The notes under the pieces are model-generated. The model was not told the origin of the DNA, did not search any database, and was given only the letters and a program-made list of their open reading frames with translations. This document shows positions 1 through 8,504 of a DNA stretch of 36,421 bases, one piece after another. The stretch comes from an uncultured Collinsella sp. Its GTDB lineage: Bacteria > Actinomycetota > Coriobacteriia > Coriobacteriales > Coriobacteriaceae. Where the stretch lies: assembly GCA_900541285.1 (NCBI GenBank), contig UQJA01000006.1, positions 1 through 36,421 on the forward strand. Reading direction: 5' to 3'. Position 1 is the first letter of the stretch, and each line of letters opens with the position of its first letter. The position numbers and the translations under genes were made by a program.

Positions 1-83
1 CATGCGAACCTCCAGTCCGGACCGCCCCGCGGTCCAACTTTCTGTCCGCACCCCCAAACAGTCCGTATTCCACCGCAACTTTG

Positions 84-2651
84 TTATCTGCCCTTGGGTT
101 TGCTGGCGTAGAACTTCTTCTTTTTGGACTTGCCAGCAGGGGAGGGCTTGCCGGCAAAGTTGGACTTGCCGTTGCCGGCCTGCGCGTGCGCGGGCGCTGC
201 CGCGCGAGGCTTGCGGGCCTCGGGGTTGCGCAGCTCCTCGGTTCGCTCGGCAATCTCCTCGGCGCTAAAGCCGACCTCGGCCATGGCGTCCTCGATGGGC
301 AGGCGGCGCACGATATAGCAGTGGTGCACCTTCTGGTTGCGCGCGAAGTCCTCGGGAATGGTCTGCGTCGTAATGTCCTCCAGCACGACGCCCGCGCGCG
401 CGAGCTTGCGCGTCTCGGGGCGGAAGCCACGCAGGTTGCAGCTAAAGATGGCGTGGCCGCCCTGTGCGAGCAGGCGCGATACGCCGGCCAAAAGCTCAAC
501 ATGGTCGCGCTGGACATCCCAGGTGCGGCGGCCCATCTTGGACGAGTTCGAAAACGTGGGCGGGTCGACAAAGATCAGGTCCCAGCGGTTGCGCGTCTGG
601 CGCTGGTCGCGAATCCAGGCGAGCACGTCGTCGCGTACAAAGTGATGCTGCGGCCCCACAAAGCCGTTCTGGCGCATGTTGCGCTCGGCCCAGTCTAGGT
701 AGGTGTTCGAGAGGTCGACCGTCACGGTCTCCTCGACGCCGCCGTCTGCCGCATAGCAGGTGGCGGTGCCGGTATAGGCGAACAGATTGAGGAAGCGGCG
801 TGCCTGTTTGGCGTGCTCGCGCACCAGGTTGCGGGTGACGCGGTGATCCAAGAAGATGCCCACATCCAAATAGTCGTCAAAGTTGACGGCAAAGGTAAGG
901 CCGCCCTCTTCGATGAGCGGCAGACGACGGCGCGCGATGTTGGCGCGCTCGCCCGAGCCACCCTTGCCGGCGCCCTGTTTGCCGTACTGCGAGCCGCCGC
1001 GCGAACGCATGCGGGCCTTGGCGTGCACGTGCTCGGCCGGAACATCAAGAATACGCGGCGCGATGGCCAAGATGTCGAGCATGCGGGCCTGGGCAAGCGC
1101 GGGGTCGATGGTCTTGGGTGCGGCGTATTCGGCAATGACGAGCCAGCGGCCCGGCGTCTGCGGGCAGCCCTCGTACAGGTCGATGGCGGCGGAGTAGTCG
1201 GGCAGGTCGGCATCGTAGACGCGGTAGCAGCTCACGCCCTCGCGCTTGGCCCACTTGCGGCGCAGGCGGGCATTCTTGCGCAGGCGGTTGGCGAACTGCT
1301 CGGACTCGGGGATGAGCACGGGCAGCGGCTTGCCGTCGCCCAGGTCGAGTGTGGCGGCAGGTTCGGGCATGGGGGTGTTGGCGGCGTTGTCGTTGACTTC
1401 GTCGGCATCCGTGACCTCGGCCTCGGCATCCGCACTGGTCGCAGCCTCAAACGCTGCGGCGGCGTGGTCGAGCGAAGGCCAGACTTCGACGGTCGCCTCC
1501 TCGTTGTTGGGCATGACGGCGATCGAGCGCTCGGGCTCGGCGTGGAGCGCGCGGGCCAGCAATCCGTCGCGGGTGAGTGCGGCGACCGGCGCCGCGGCAA
1601 GCTCGGGCGCGCGGCGCAGCTCGCCGATGAGCGTCATGGTGTCATGCATGAGCGAAAGCGGGGTCTCGGTGGTGTCTGCGACTACGGCGGCACCGGCGAC
1701 GGCGCCCGCATGGTCCAGCACGGTGGCTGGCTTGGCAGCACAAAAATCGACAAAGCGCTTGTAACCGGCGCACTTGACCATGCGCTCGGCGGTCTTGCGG
1801 GCGGCGGGGTCAACATCCGCGGCAACGATGCGCGCCTGGCGCTCACGTGCTGCCGCCTCGCGCTCGCGTGCTTCGGCGAGCAGCTGCTCCCATAGGGCGG
1901 CGTCGTGCAGCTGCCAGCCCTCAAAGCCCCAGCGCTCGCGTGCGGCGCCCGGGGCGCGGTCGGACAGGATATTCACTGCCTCCAGCAGCAGACCGCCGCC
2001 GGCGCACGAGGCGTCGACCAGCGTGGGAAGGGCTTCGTTCTCGTAATCATCGGCCGTCAGCTCGCGCTCGCACAGTGCGGTCCAGCCGGCCTGCGCCAGC
2101 ACCAGGGCGGCGTAGTCGGGGCGCAGCACGTGCGCGCCCTCGCCGGCGCGGGTCGCTGCGGGCGGCAGGCGTTTGAACAGCGGGTCGCCCGAAAGGTCCA
2201 GGCTAATGCTTGCGCGGCGCTGACGCAGCGAAAGCAGCAGGTGAACGTCGGGATCGGCGGCATCGACGTCGGCACGACGGCCCGTGGTCTCGGCCAGACG
2301 GTCGCACAGCGCGTCCTTGGCGCGCAGGGCCGAGAAGCGCGTGTTGCGCAGCTGCTCGGTCACGCCGCGGGCGGTGATGGCGATGGTGGCGCCGGGGCGG
2401 ATGATGGTCTCCCAGGTGATGTCGTAAACGCTATCGTACAGCTCGTCGGCATCCTGCGCCTCAAAGCGCCCGAGCACCGCAAACACGCGGCTCGCTAGGC
2501 GCGACCACAGACAGGCGCGGTAGCCTTCTTCGAGCTCGCCCTCAAATGTAGCGCGGCCCTTCAGCCGGCGAACATGCGAAAGCCCGAGGCGTTTAAGCTC
2601 GTCGGCGAGTGCGGACTCAAAGCCCTCGGGGCAGCTTGCGTAAAATTCCAT
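84..2651 (-). CDS. rlmL: Bifunctional 23S rRNA guanine methyltransferase RlmKL-like; N-terminal methyltransferase half looks inactive
   Basis: 855 aa against about 700 for E. coli RlmL. The order is an N-terminal THUMP-like region (about residues 45-155), an RlmL-type methyltransferase fold (about 160-390), an acidic Ala/Asp/Glu linker (about 400-440), an RlmK-type fold (about 445-790) and a basic Lys-rich tail (about 800-855). The RlmK half is intact: NLFAYTGTA at 622-630 for SAM binding and VDPPTFSNS at 695-703 for catalysis, expected to make m7G2069 in 23S rRNA. The RlmL half reads DASCAGGG (213-220) where the family has DPMCGSGT, and ADTTETPL (325-332) where it has NPPYGER, so m2G2445 activity is doubtful. 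The ATG at 2651 has a modest AGAGGT ribosome site and fits the conserved family start. It is transcribed divergently from the HAD gene. Confidence 0.9.
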   Translation of the reverse strand: MEFYASCPEGFESALADELKRLGLSHVRRLKGRATFEGELEEGYRACLWSRLASRVFAVLGRFEAQDADELYDSVYDITWETIIRPGATIAITARGVTEQLRNTRFSALRAKDALCDRLAETTGRRADVDAADPDVHLLLSLRQRRASISLDLSGDPLFKRLPPAATRAGEGAHVLRPDYAALVLAQAGWTALCERELTADDYENEALPTLVDASCAGGGLLLEAVNILSDRAPGAARERWGFEGWQLHDAALWEQLLAEAREREAAARERQARIVAADVDPAARKTAERMVKCAGYKRFVDFCAAKPATVLDHAGAVAGAAVVADTTETPLSLMHDTMTLIGELRRAPELAAAPVAALTRDGLLARALHAEPERSIAVMPNNEEATVEVWPSLDHAAAAFEAATSADAEAEVTDADEVNDNAANTPMPEPAATLDLGDGKPLPVLIPESEQFANRLRKNARLRRKWAKREGVSCYRVYDADLPDYSAAIDLYEGCPQTPGRWLVIAEYAAPKTIDPALAQARMLDILAIAPRILDVPAEHVHAKARMRSRGGSQYGKQGAGKGGSGERANIARRRLPLIEEGGLTFAVNFDDYLDVGIFLDHRVTRNLVREHAKQARRFLNLFAYTGTATCYAADGGVEETVTVDLSNTYLDWAERNMRQNGFVGPQHHFVRDDVLAWIRDQRQTRNRWDLIFVDPPTFSNSSKMGRRTWDVQRDHVELLAGVSRLLAQGGHAIFSCNLRGFRPETRKLARAGVVLEDITTQTIPEDFARNQKVHHCYIVRRLPIEDAMAEVGFSAEEIAERTEELRNPEARKPRAAAPAHAQAGNGKSNFAGKPSPAGKSKKKKFYASKPKGR

Positions 2652-2726
2652 GGGTGACCTCTCTGGTTGCGTCGCTCCATTATATGATGGATACTTCGTT
2701 TACTCTCGCCCCCGAAAGGAACCCAC
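2652..2726. promoter_or_regulatory. Divergent promoter region between rlmKL and the HAD gene
   Basis: This 75-base gap must serve both divergent genes. On the minus strand a perfect TATAAT lies at 2684-2679, about 28 bases before the rlmKL start. On the plus strand TATGAT lies at 2683-2688, about 40 bases before the HAD start, so the two -10 boxes overlap. No convincing -35 is visible for either. The HAD gene has a good GAAAGGA ribosome site. Confidence 0.45.
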
Positions 2727-3554
2727 ATGATTGATGCGTGCCCCGATTCCGCCGTGCTCTTTTTTGACGTGGACGGCACGCTGACGTCGTTCGATCCCGA
2801 CAACATGACCGACAAGGACTTTTCGGCGGTTCACCCCTCGCAGACGGTCGTCGAGGCGTTTCATCGTCTGCGCGACGCGGGACACCAGGCATTTATCTGC
2901 ACGGGTCGTCCCCTGTGGCTCATCGCGGACAGCTTGCGTGCGCTCGACCCCGCGGGCATCGTTGCCATGGCAGGCGCCACGCTCGAGGTCGAGGGCCGCG
3001 TGGTGCATGAGGACTGCTTTGACGAAGACATTGTTGCGGAGCTCGCTCGCCGTATGGCCGCGGCAGGGATTGAAGCCTTTTTCGAGACCAACGTGGCTAC
3101 TTTTGCCCTGGAACCCGCGGGCGTTGAGCAGTCGTCTCTGATCGGCACTTCTGTGGTGCACAGCACCGAGGAAATGCGCGTCGACGGTCGTCTGCGCGTG
3201 GGCAAGGTAGGCATCGTCGCGAGCGACCTGGCTCGCGTAGCCAACGATGATGGCTTTATCGATCGCGAGTTTGAGCTGTGCAACACCGGTGGTCAGAATC
3301 GCGAGCTGAGCCCCAAGGGCATCGACAAGGGCGTGGGCGTGGCGCGAGCGCTGGAATACCTGGGTCGCACCGGCAACGCGCGCACCTTTGGCTTCGGCGA
3401 TTCGGGTAACGACCTGGGCATGCTCGCTGCGGTCGAGACGGCTGTCGCCATGGGCAACGCCATGCCCGAGGTCAAGGCGGTCGCCGACTATGTGACCGAC
3501 GATGTCGCACACGACGGCACCGTCACAGCGATGCAGCATTTCGGCCTCATCTAA
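2727..3554 (+). CDS. HAD-superfamily (Cof/IIB-type) phosphatase
   Basis: 275 aa, the usual size for Cof-type HAD phosphatases. Motif I is DVDGT (D14 nucleophile, D16 acid/base), motif II is the Thr of CTGRP, the Lys of motif III lies in the GIDKG segment, and motif IV is GFGDSGNDLGML near the C-terminus. The cap between motifs II and III is of the C2 type. These enzymes dephosphorylate sugar phosphates, pyridoxal phosphate or flavin nucleotides; the substrate cannot be read from sequence. No signal peptide, so cytoplasmic. The ATG at 2727 follows GAAAGGA at good spacing. It stands alone after the divergent promoter, and no intrinsic terminator is visible before the transaldolase gene 190 bases on. 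Confidence 0.88.
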   Translation: MIDACPDSAVLFFDVDGTLTSFDPDNMTDKDFSAVHPSQTVVEAFHRLRDAGHQAFICTGRPLWLIADSLRALDPAGIVAMAGATLEVEGRVVHEDCFDEDIVAELARRMAAAGIEAFFETNVATFALEPAGVEQSSLIGTSVVHSTEEMRVDGRLRVGKVGIVASDLARVANDDGFIDREFELCNTGGQNRELSPKGIDKGVGVARALEYLGRTGNARTFGFGDSGNDLGMLAAVETAVAMGNAMPEVKAVADYVTDDVAHDGTVTAMQHFGLI

Positions 3555-3747
3555 TGAATCCCGCGTTCTGACGTTTGCTCAAACTGCGACTCTTTGCTTT
3601 TGCATGCTCAACCGATTTATCAATCCAAACACTGAGGTGTTTATACCGTTCGCCGAGAAGATAAAAAACCGCAGCTCACGCCTTGATAAACGTAGGTAAA
3701 GTGTTTAGCAGTTTAACGCCCATGTGCAAGCGAAAGGAATCAGGCAG

Positions 3748-4452
3748 ATGGCAATCAAGGTGTTCGCTGACGGTGCAAACCTCGAAGGCATGCTCGACAT
3801 GTACGAGAACGGCAACGTTCAGGGTTTCACGACCAACCCGTCCCTTATGAAGAAGGGCGGCGTGACGGATTACCGCGCGTTTGCCAAGGAGGTCTTGACC
3901 CACATCACCGATGTGTCCGTCTCGTTTGAGGTCTTTGCCGACGACGTCGAGACCATGGAGGTCGAGGCGCGCGAGATCGCTACCTGGGCCGAGAACGTCT
4001 ACGTCAAGATTCCGTGCGTGACCACCAAGGGCGAGTCCACCGCCGAGCTGGTCCGCAAGCTTTCCGCCGACGGCATCAAGGTCAACGTCACCACCATCTT
4101 TACGCCTACGCAGGTTGACGAGATGGTCGAGGCCGTTGACGCCGAGACGCCGTCCATCATCTCGCTCTTTGCCGGCCGTATCGCCGATACCGGCGTCGAC
4201 CCCATTCCGTTTATGACGGAGTCGGTCAAGAAGGCCGCCGCCAAGCCCAACTGCGAGGTCCTGTGGGCGTCCACACGCGAGCTCATCAACATTTACCAGG
4301 CCGAGGCCTGCGGTTGCCAGATCATCACGGTGCCCAACAGCATCCTGGCCAAGCGCAAGAACATTGGTCGCGACCCGTACGAGGTCTCGCTCGACACCGT
4401 GCGCGGTTTTGCCAAGGATATCGCCGCTTTGGGCTTCCATATCCTGCCGTAG
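3748..4452 (+). CDS. tal: Transaldolase, TalC / fructose-6-phosphate aldolase-like
   Basis: 234 aa from the ATG at 3748, which has AAGGA at 3734-3738, nine bases away. An in-frame GTG at 3724 is possible but adds eight residues with no family match. The short single-domain TIM barrel belongs to the TalC/FSA group (about 215-230 aa). FTTNPSLMKKGG near residue 30 is the family substrate loop and VYVKIPCVTTKGE carries the Schiff-base lysine (about K87). These enzymes transfer dihydroxyacetone units in the non-oxidative pentose phosphate pathway or cleave fructose 6-phosphate; sequence alone does not separate the two. The last 25 coding bases are partly duplicated 156 bases downstream. Transcription should stop at the strong terminator at 4690-4738. 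Confidence 0.9.
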   Translation: MAIKVFADGANLEGMLDMYENGNVQGFTTNPSLMKKGGVTDYRAFAKEVLTHITDVSVSFEVFADDVETMEVEAREIATWAENVYVKIPCVTTKGESTAELVRKLSADGIKVNVTTIFTPTQVDEMVEAVDAETPSIISLFAGRIADTGVDPIPFMTESVKKAAAKPNCEVLWASTRELINIYQAEACGCQIITVPNSILAKRKNIGRDPYEVSLDTVRGFAKDIAALGFHILP

Positions 4453-4482
4453 CGCGAACACCGACTGTACCGTGGGCTGTTC

Positions 4483-4554
4483 GCCCCGGTCTTTCCTTTC
4501 CCTATCGCTCACGCGCTCCGCGAGGGTCGCGCTAGGCAAAGGAAAGGCCGGGGC
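4483..4554. repeat. Long hairpin, 17-bp arms, downstream of the transaldolase gene
   Basis: Arms 4483-4499 and 4538-4554 pair over 17 bases with one G-U, and the 38-base interior can partly pair again (CCTATCG against CGCTAGG). No T-tract follows, so it is not a standard intrinsic terminator. It may be a processing signal, an mRNA 3'-end stabiliser, or part of an inserted element, since it sits between the real and the duplicated transaldolase tails. Confidence 0.65.
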
Positions 4555-4580
4555 TGCCGACACGAGCTTGCCAGCAAGTT

Positions 4581-4608
4581 GGCGCTTGGCTTCTATATCC
4601 TGCCGTGG
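4581..4608 (+). pseudogene. Duplicated remnant of the transaldolase 3' end
   Basis: Bases 4583-4607 match the last bases of the transaldolase gene (about 4426-4450) at roughly 21 of 25 positions, including an identical run ATATCCTGCCGT. Read in frame it gives LALGFYILPW against AALGFHILP in the real protein. The original stop TAG has become TGG. It looks like a scar of recombination, or a direct repeat flanking the hairpin element between. Confidence 0.5.
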
Positions 4609-4689
4609 GCAAAGGTACCCCCGCCTGCGCCGTGCAAAATTGAGAGTATTCAGCAAGGTAAAGGTCTTTATCAGTTAACCGAAGCATGG

Positions 4690-4738
4690 AACAGCCCCCG
4701 TTTTGGCTCTGACGACGCTAAAACGGGGGCTGTTTTTT
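4690..4738 (+). terminator. Intrinsic terminator of the transaldolase unit
   Basis: Perfect 15-bp stem (4690-4704 with 4720-4734; arm AACAGCCCCCGTTTT), 15-base loop, then six T (4733-4738). It lies between the plus-strand transaldolase and the convergent tex gene. The rest of the 4453-4835 gap holds the hairpin and duplicated tail listed separately and no further gene. Confidence 0.9.
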
Positions 4739-4835
4739 GCTTTTTCGTCTCTGAGAGGCATCCGGAACGGTGGAATTTGCAGAATACTCGCGATTTTGCA
4801 CATCGCTACAGGGGGGGTACCTTTGCTTTGGCGGT

Positions 4836-6983
4836 TTACTTGCCCTGTACCATGGTGAGCGAGATCTTTTTGCGGTCGCGATCGACCTTCTCGACCCACA
4901 CCTTGACCGTGTCACCGACGCGCACCACGTCGCTGGGGTGCTTGACGAAGCGGTTGGCCAGTTTGGAGATGTGCACGAGGCCGTCCTGGTGCACACCCAC
5001 GTCGACGAAGGCGCCAAAGTCGACGACGTTGCGCACTGTGCCCTTGAGCTCCATGCCGGACTCCAGGTCGTCGATGGAAAGTGCTGAGCGGCTAAAGACC
5101 ACCTCGGGCGCGTCGTCGCGCGGGTCGCGACCGGGCTTCTTGAGCTCGTTGACAATGTCGATGAGCGTGAGGGTGCCGCAGTCCAGGTCGCTTGCCAGCG
5201 CCGAGATGCTGCCCAGACGGCGCTCGATGTCGGGCACGCCGCCGCGGCTGAGCTCGCTTGCTTTAACGCCGGCGCGTTCTAGGACGGCCGTGGCCACCTC
5301 GTAGCTTTCGGGGTGGACGCTCGTCGCGTCGAGCGGGTTCTTGCCGCCGCTGATGCGCAAAAAGCCCGCGGCGTTCAGATATGCCTTGGGTCCCAGCTTG
5401 GGGACTTTCTTGAGCTGGCGGCGATCGGTAAAGGCTCCGTTTTCCTCGCGGTAGGCCACGATATTCTTGGCTACGCTCGGCGTGATGCCCGATACGTATC
5501 CCAGCAGACTTGCGCTCGCGGTGTTTACGTCGACGCCTACGCGGTTGACGACGTCCTCCACCACGTGGCCCAGAGTGCGCGAGAGCTCGGCCTGGTCAAG
5601 GTCGTGTTGGTACTGGCCAACGCCGATGGACTGGGGCGGAATCTTGACGAGCTCTGCCAGCGGGTCTTGCAGGCGACGGCCCAGGCTCATGGCGCCACGC
5701 ACGGTGACGTCCAGGTCGGGATATTCCTGGCTCGCGAGCTCGGAGGCGGAGTACACCGACGCGCCGGCTTCGTTAACGATGGTGTAGCGAAGGCTGGGCG
5801 CCTGCTCGGCGATGAACTCCGAAACGACTTCCTCGGTCTCGCGGCTGGCGGTGCCGTTGCCGATGACGATGGTGTTGACGCTGTCCTTCTTGACGAGGCG
5901 GGCGAGCTCGCGCTTGGTGCCGGCGACGTCGTGGCGCGGCTTGGTGGGGTAGACCACGCCGTGGTCGAGCAGCTTGCCGGTCTCGTCCATGACGGCGACC
6001 TTGCAGCCGGTGCGGTAGCCCGGATCGAGCGCGAGCACGCGGGCGCCACGGACGGGGCGTGCCGAGAGCAGGCCCTCGAGATTCTTGGCAAAGACGTTGA
6101 TAGCCTCGGTCTGGGCGCGAACGGTGAGTTTGGCGCGGGCCTCGCGCTCCAGCGAGGGGGCCATCAGGCGCTTGTAGCCGTCGGCGATGGCGGCGTCAAA
6201 GACGGGCGCGAAAGCGCCCTGGCGACGGGGCCAACGGCTGCCGAGGCGTGCCGTGGCAGCGGCGCCGTCGACGTTCACGCGCACGCGGAGCTTGCCCTCG
6301 CGCTCACCGCGGTCGATAGCCAGCACACGGTGGTTGGGGATGCGGCGCAGCGGCTCATCATAGCTGTAGTACGGCTCGTAGGGAGTCTTCTCGGCGGGGT
6401 CGGTCGCCTCGACGACGATGTCGGCGGTGTTTTGCGTAAAGGCGCGCAGGTCGGCGACGTTCTCGGGGTCTTCGGCCACCGTCTCGGCCACGATGTCCGC
6501 CGCGCCGGCGAGCGCCTTCTCGGGCGTGTCGAAGCCGGCTTCCTCGTTGACGTAGGCCGCGGCGGCGTCGAGCGCGCTGCCCTTGGCGGATGCCTGCATG
6601 ATGATCATGTTGGCAAGCGGCTCCAGGCCTGCCTCGCGGGCCTTCTGCGCGCGAGTCATGCGCTTTTTGCGGTAGGGCTTGTAGAGGTCCTCGACACGCT
6701 GGAGCTGCGTGGCCTCGCGAATTTGCTGCTCAAGCTCTGGCGTGAGTTTGCCCTGGGCGTCGATGAGCAGAATGACGTCCTCTTTGCGCTGCTCAAGATT
6801 GCGCAGGTAAGACAGACGCTCGTCGAGTGCGCGCAGGGCGACGTCGTCCATGCCGCCCGTGGCTTCTTTGCGGTAGCGCGAGATAAAGGGGATGGTGTTG
6901 CCCTCGTCGATGAGCTTGACGGCTGCCTCGATGTTGGCGGCCTTAAGGTTGAGCTCGCGGGTGAGCTGGGCGATAAGATCCAT
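4836..6983 (-). CDS. tex: Tex family RNA-binding transcription/RNA-metabolism protein
   Basis: 715 aa from the ATG at 6983, preceded by AAGGAG at seven bases. The frame stays open upstream, but the extra 44 residues have no family similarity. The order is the Tex N-terminal helical domain (residues 1 to about 190, with IPFISRYRKEATGGMDD), a YqgF/RNase H-like domain with VLALDPGYRTGCK (about 330), a helix-hairpin-helix region with YRxENGxF and PKLGPKAYLNAAGFLRI, and a C-terminal S1 domain (about 640-715, GTVRNVVDFGAFVDVGVHQDG). Tex binds nucleic acids and is linked to transcription elongation, RNA decay and, in pathogens, toxin expression. Cytoplasmic. It is monocistronic here, with a 411-base gap upstream that holds a long inverted repeat. 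Confidence 0.95.
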   Translation of the reverse strand: MDLIAQLTRELNLKAANIEAAVKLIDEGNTIPFISRYRKEATGGMDDVALRALDERLSYLRNLEQRKEDVILLIDAQGKLTPELEQQIREATQLQRVEDLYKPYRKKRMTRAQKAREAGLEPLANMIIMQASAKGSALDAAAAYVNEEAGFDTPEKALAGAADIVAETVAEDPENVADLRAFTQNTADIVVEATDPAEKTPYEPYYSYDEPLRRIPNHRVLAIDRGEREGKLRVRVNVDGAAATARLGSRWPRRQGAFAPVFDAAIADGYKRLMAPSLEREARAKLTVRAQTEAINVFAKNLEGLLSARPVRGARVLALDPGYRTGCKVAVMDETGKLLDHGVVYPTKPRHDVAGTKRELARLVKKDSVNTIVIGNGTASRETEEVVSEFIAEQAPSLRYTIVNEAGASVYSASELASQEYPDLDVTVRGAMSLGRRLQDPLAELVKIPPQSIGVGQYQHDLDQAELSRTLGHVVEDVVNRVGVDVNTASASLLGYVSGITPSVAKNIVAYREENGAFTDRRQLKKVPKLGPKAYLNAAGFLRISGGKNPLDATSVHPESYEVATAVLERAGVKASELSRGGVPDIERRLGSISALASDLDCGTLTLIDIVNELKKPGRDPRDDAPEVVFSRSALSIDDLESGMELKGTVRNVVDFGAFVDVGVHQDGLVHISKLANRFVKHPSDVVRVGDTVKVWVEKVDRDRKKISLTMVQGK

Positions 6984-7065
6984 AGGACTCCTTGCGTTTA
7001 AGGTGCGTTTGCAGCACAGGGCTACCAAGGATACCACCCGTCCCAAAAGACTGTTTTTGGGGCCG

Positions 7066-7229
7066 CGCCACGAAAACGGTCTATCTACTACGTTTGAACC
7101 GTATGGGTCGACCATCCCCCGGTTTTCCGAAAATACGCAAGCCGTCTACCTGCGGTTTTTATTTCGCGAAATTCTGTATGGTTAAGGGTGGTCGGTTAAA
7201 CGTAGTAGATAGGCCCATTTCGTGGCGAA
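7066..7229. repeat. Long imperfect inverted repeat, MITE/REP-like
   Basis: Bases 7066-7100 and about 7193-7229 are inverted copies of each other: CGCCACGAAA, then CTATCTACTACGTTT, then AACC, and on the other side AAACGTAGTAGATAG, then TTTCGTGGCG. The 15-bp core is perfect and the outer 10 bp nearly so. Inner segments (GACCATCCCCC against AAGGGTGGTCG) partly continue the pairing, and a perfect 12-bp palindrome ATTTCGCGAAAT lies at 7161-7172. About 165 bases could fold as one hairpin. No open frame of note lies inside. It fills the gap upstream of tex together with the terminator at 7286-7323. Confidence 0.75.
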
Positions 7230-7285
7230 CGAATCAAGCCGAGGTGCAAAATAGCCCCCGCCCCAGAAAAATCATCGGCAAGGTA

Positions 7286-7323
7286 GCAAAATGCCCCGCG
7301 GGCAGGAGGCTGCTCGCGGGGCA
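7286..7323 (-). terminator. Intrinsic terminator of the SDR-MFS-dehydrogenase operon
   Basis: 14-bp GC-rich stem (7310-7323 with 7292-7305, one G-U), GNRA-size four-base loop, then TTTTGC on the minus strand. It lies 72 bases past the stop of the Gfo/Idh gene. No T-tract on the plus side, so it is directional. Confidence 0.88.
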
Positions 7324-7394
7324 AAGAAGAGGGGCTTGTTGGTGGCGGGCCGAGGCGCTCGGCGGGGAGTTTGCCGCGGCCCGCTCTTAAGGCA

Positions 7395-8435
7395 TTACAG
7401 CTCGACGAGCTGGCCGGTCTCGGCGGCCTCCTTGATGGCGTTGAGAAGCGTGAGCGTCTTGACGTTATCGGCGGGGGTCACGACGGGCTCGACCTCGCGG
7501 CGGACAACCTTCACAAAGTGCTTGAGCTGCATCTTGTGCGGCAGTGCCGGGTCGACAGCCGGAATCTCCATCTGCAGCGGCTTGTGCCAGTTAGAGGCGC
7601 CGTCGTAGGAGAACTGGTGCAGGCGGGGCAGCGAAAGGGCGCCCTTGGTGCCGCCGATAAAGTAGGCGTCGGCGTCGAAGGGGCGGTACTGCGGATCCTC
7701 GCGAGCGGTCGCCTCCCAGTTCCAGGGGCTGGCGGTGGCGTCAGAGATGGTCATGCTCGCGAGCGCGCCGTCGGCAAAACGGACGTTGACCACGGCGGAG
7801 TCCTCGGTCTCAAAACCGCGGGCGGCGCTGGACTGCATACCCTGGACGGCAACGGGCTCGCCCAGCAGGTAGCGGAGCAGGTCGACGTCGTGCACCAGGT
7901 TGACCAGGATCGGGCCGGCACCCTTCTTGCGGCGCCACTCGACGTCGAAGTACTCGTCATTCTTATAGATCATGTAGTGGAAGCTCGACACGGTGAGCTT
8001 ACCCAGCTCGCCGGACTCGATGATCTCCTTGGCCTTGTTGACGAAGGGGTTGTGGCGACGGTGCTGGCCCACGAGCACGGGCACGCCGGCGGTCTCGGCC
8101 TCGGCGGCGAAGGCCTGAGCATCCTCAAGGTCGTTGGAGATCGGCTTTTCGACCAGCGGCACGATGTTGCGCTTTACAGCCTCGCGGGCAACGCCCAGGT
8201 GCAGGTCGTTGGGGGTGGCGATGATGACGGCCTCGGGCTTGACCTCGTCCATCATCTGGGCGGGATCGGTGTAAAACGGCACGCCGGCGGCCTCGGCCGT
8301 GGCGCGGGCGCCCTCAAAGGCGTCGGCGATGGCGACGAGCTCGGCCTCGGGCTCCTCGGTGACAAAGCGGATGTGGTTGCGGCCCATGGCGCCGGCGCCG
8401 ATAACGGCAATGCGGACGGGGTTGAGCTCAGACAT
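7395..8435 (-). CDS. Gfo/Idh/MocA-family NAD(P)-dependent dehydrogenase
   Basis: 346 aa, typical length. The N-terminal Rossmann fold has VIGAGAMGRNH (about residues 10-20). EKPIS (about 115) carries the family's conserved lysine, and HDVDLLRYLLG (about 200) holds the catalytic-region His/Asp of the C-terminal alpha/beta domain. Members oxidise or reduce sugars, cyclitols and related polyols such as inositol. It is last in a three-gene minus-strand operon with an SDR and an OFA-type transporter, which suggests import and stepwise oxidation of one polyhydroxylated substrate; the substrate is unknown. The ATG at 8435 has AAGGAG seven bases before it. A 31-bp palindrome lies between this gene and the transporter. 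Confidence 0.9.
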   Translation of the reverse strand: MSELNPVRIAVIGAGAMGRNHIRFVTEEPEAELVAIADAFEGARATAEAAGVPFYTDPAQMMDEVKPEAVIIATPNDLHLGVAREAVKRNIVPLVEKPISNDLEDAQAFAAEAETAGVPVLVGQHRRHNPFVNKAKEIIESGELGKLTVSSFHYMIYKNDEYFDVEWRRKKGAGPILVNLVHDVDLLRYLLGEPVAVQGMQSSAARGFETEDSAVVNVRFADGALASMTISDATASPWNWEATAREDPQYRPFDADAYFIGGTKGALSLPRLHQFSYDGASNWHKPLQMEIPAVDPALPHKMQLKHFVKVVRREVEPVVTPADNVKTLTLLNAIKEAAETGQLVEL

Positions 8436-8465
8436 TTCGACTCCTTAATACTGGTGACCGGTGGA

Positions 8466-8496
8466 ATGCGACAAAGGGACTGTCCCTTTGTCGCAT
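8466..8496. repeat. 31-bp palindromic repeat, family P31, copy 1
   Basis: Perfect 14-bp arms (ATGCGACAAAGGGA at 8466-8479, its complement at 8483-8496) around a three-base loop. It lies inside an operon, between the MFS stop and the dehydrogenase start, so its hairpin would form in the polycistronic mRNA. Confidence 0.9.
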
Positions 8497-8504
8497 CGGT
8501 AAAA

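Noticed and set aside
19..35. Seven-bp hairpin (GGACCGC-CCC-GCGGTCC) after rlmKL as its terminator
   Set aside because: No T-tract on the minus strand after the stem; it may be only a GC-rich palindrome.
3555..3747. Small frames between the HAD and transaldolase genes
   Set aside because: No ribosome sites, no recognisable protein; the AT-rich stretch is more likely promoter DNA, but no clear -35/-10 pair was found.
5313..7001. 562-codon open frame opposite tex
   Set aside because: Antisense shadow; tex is certain on the other strand.
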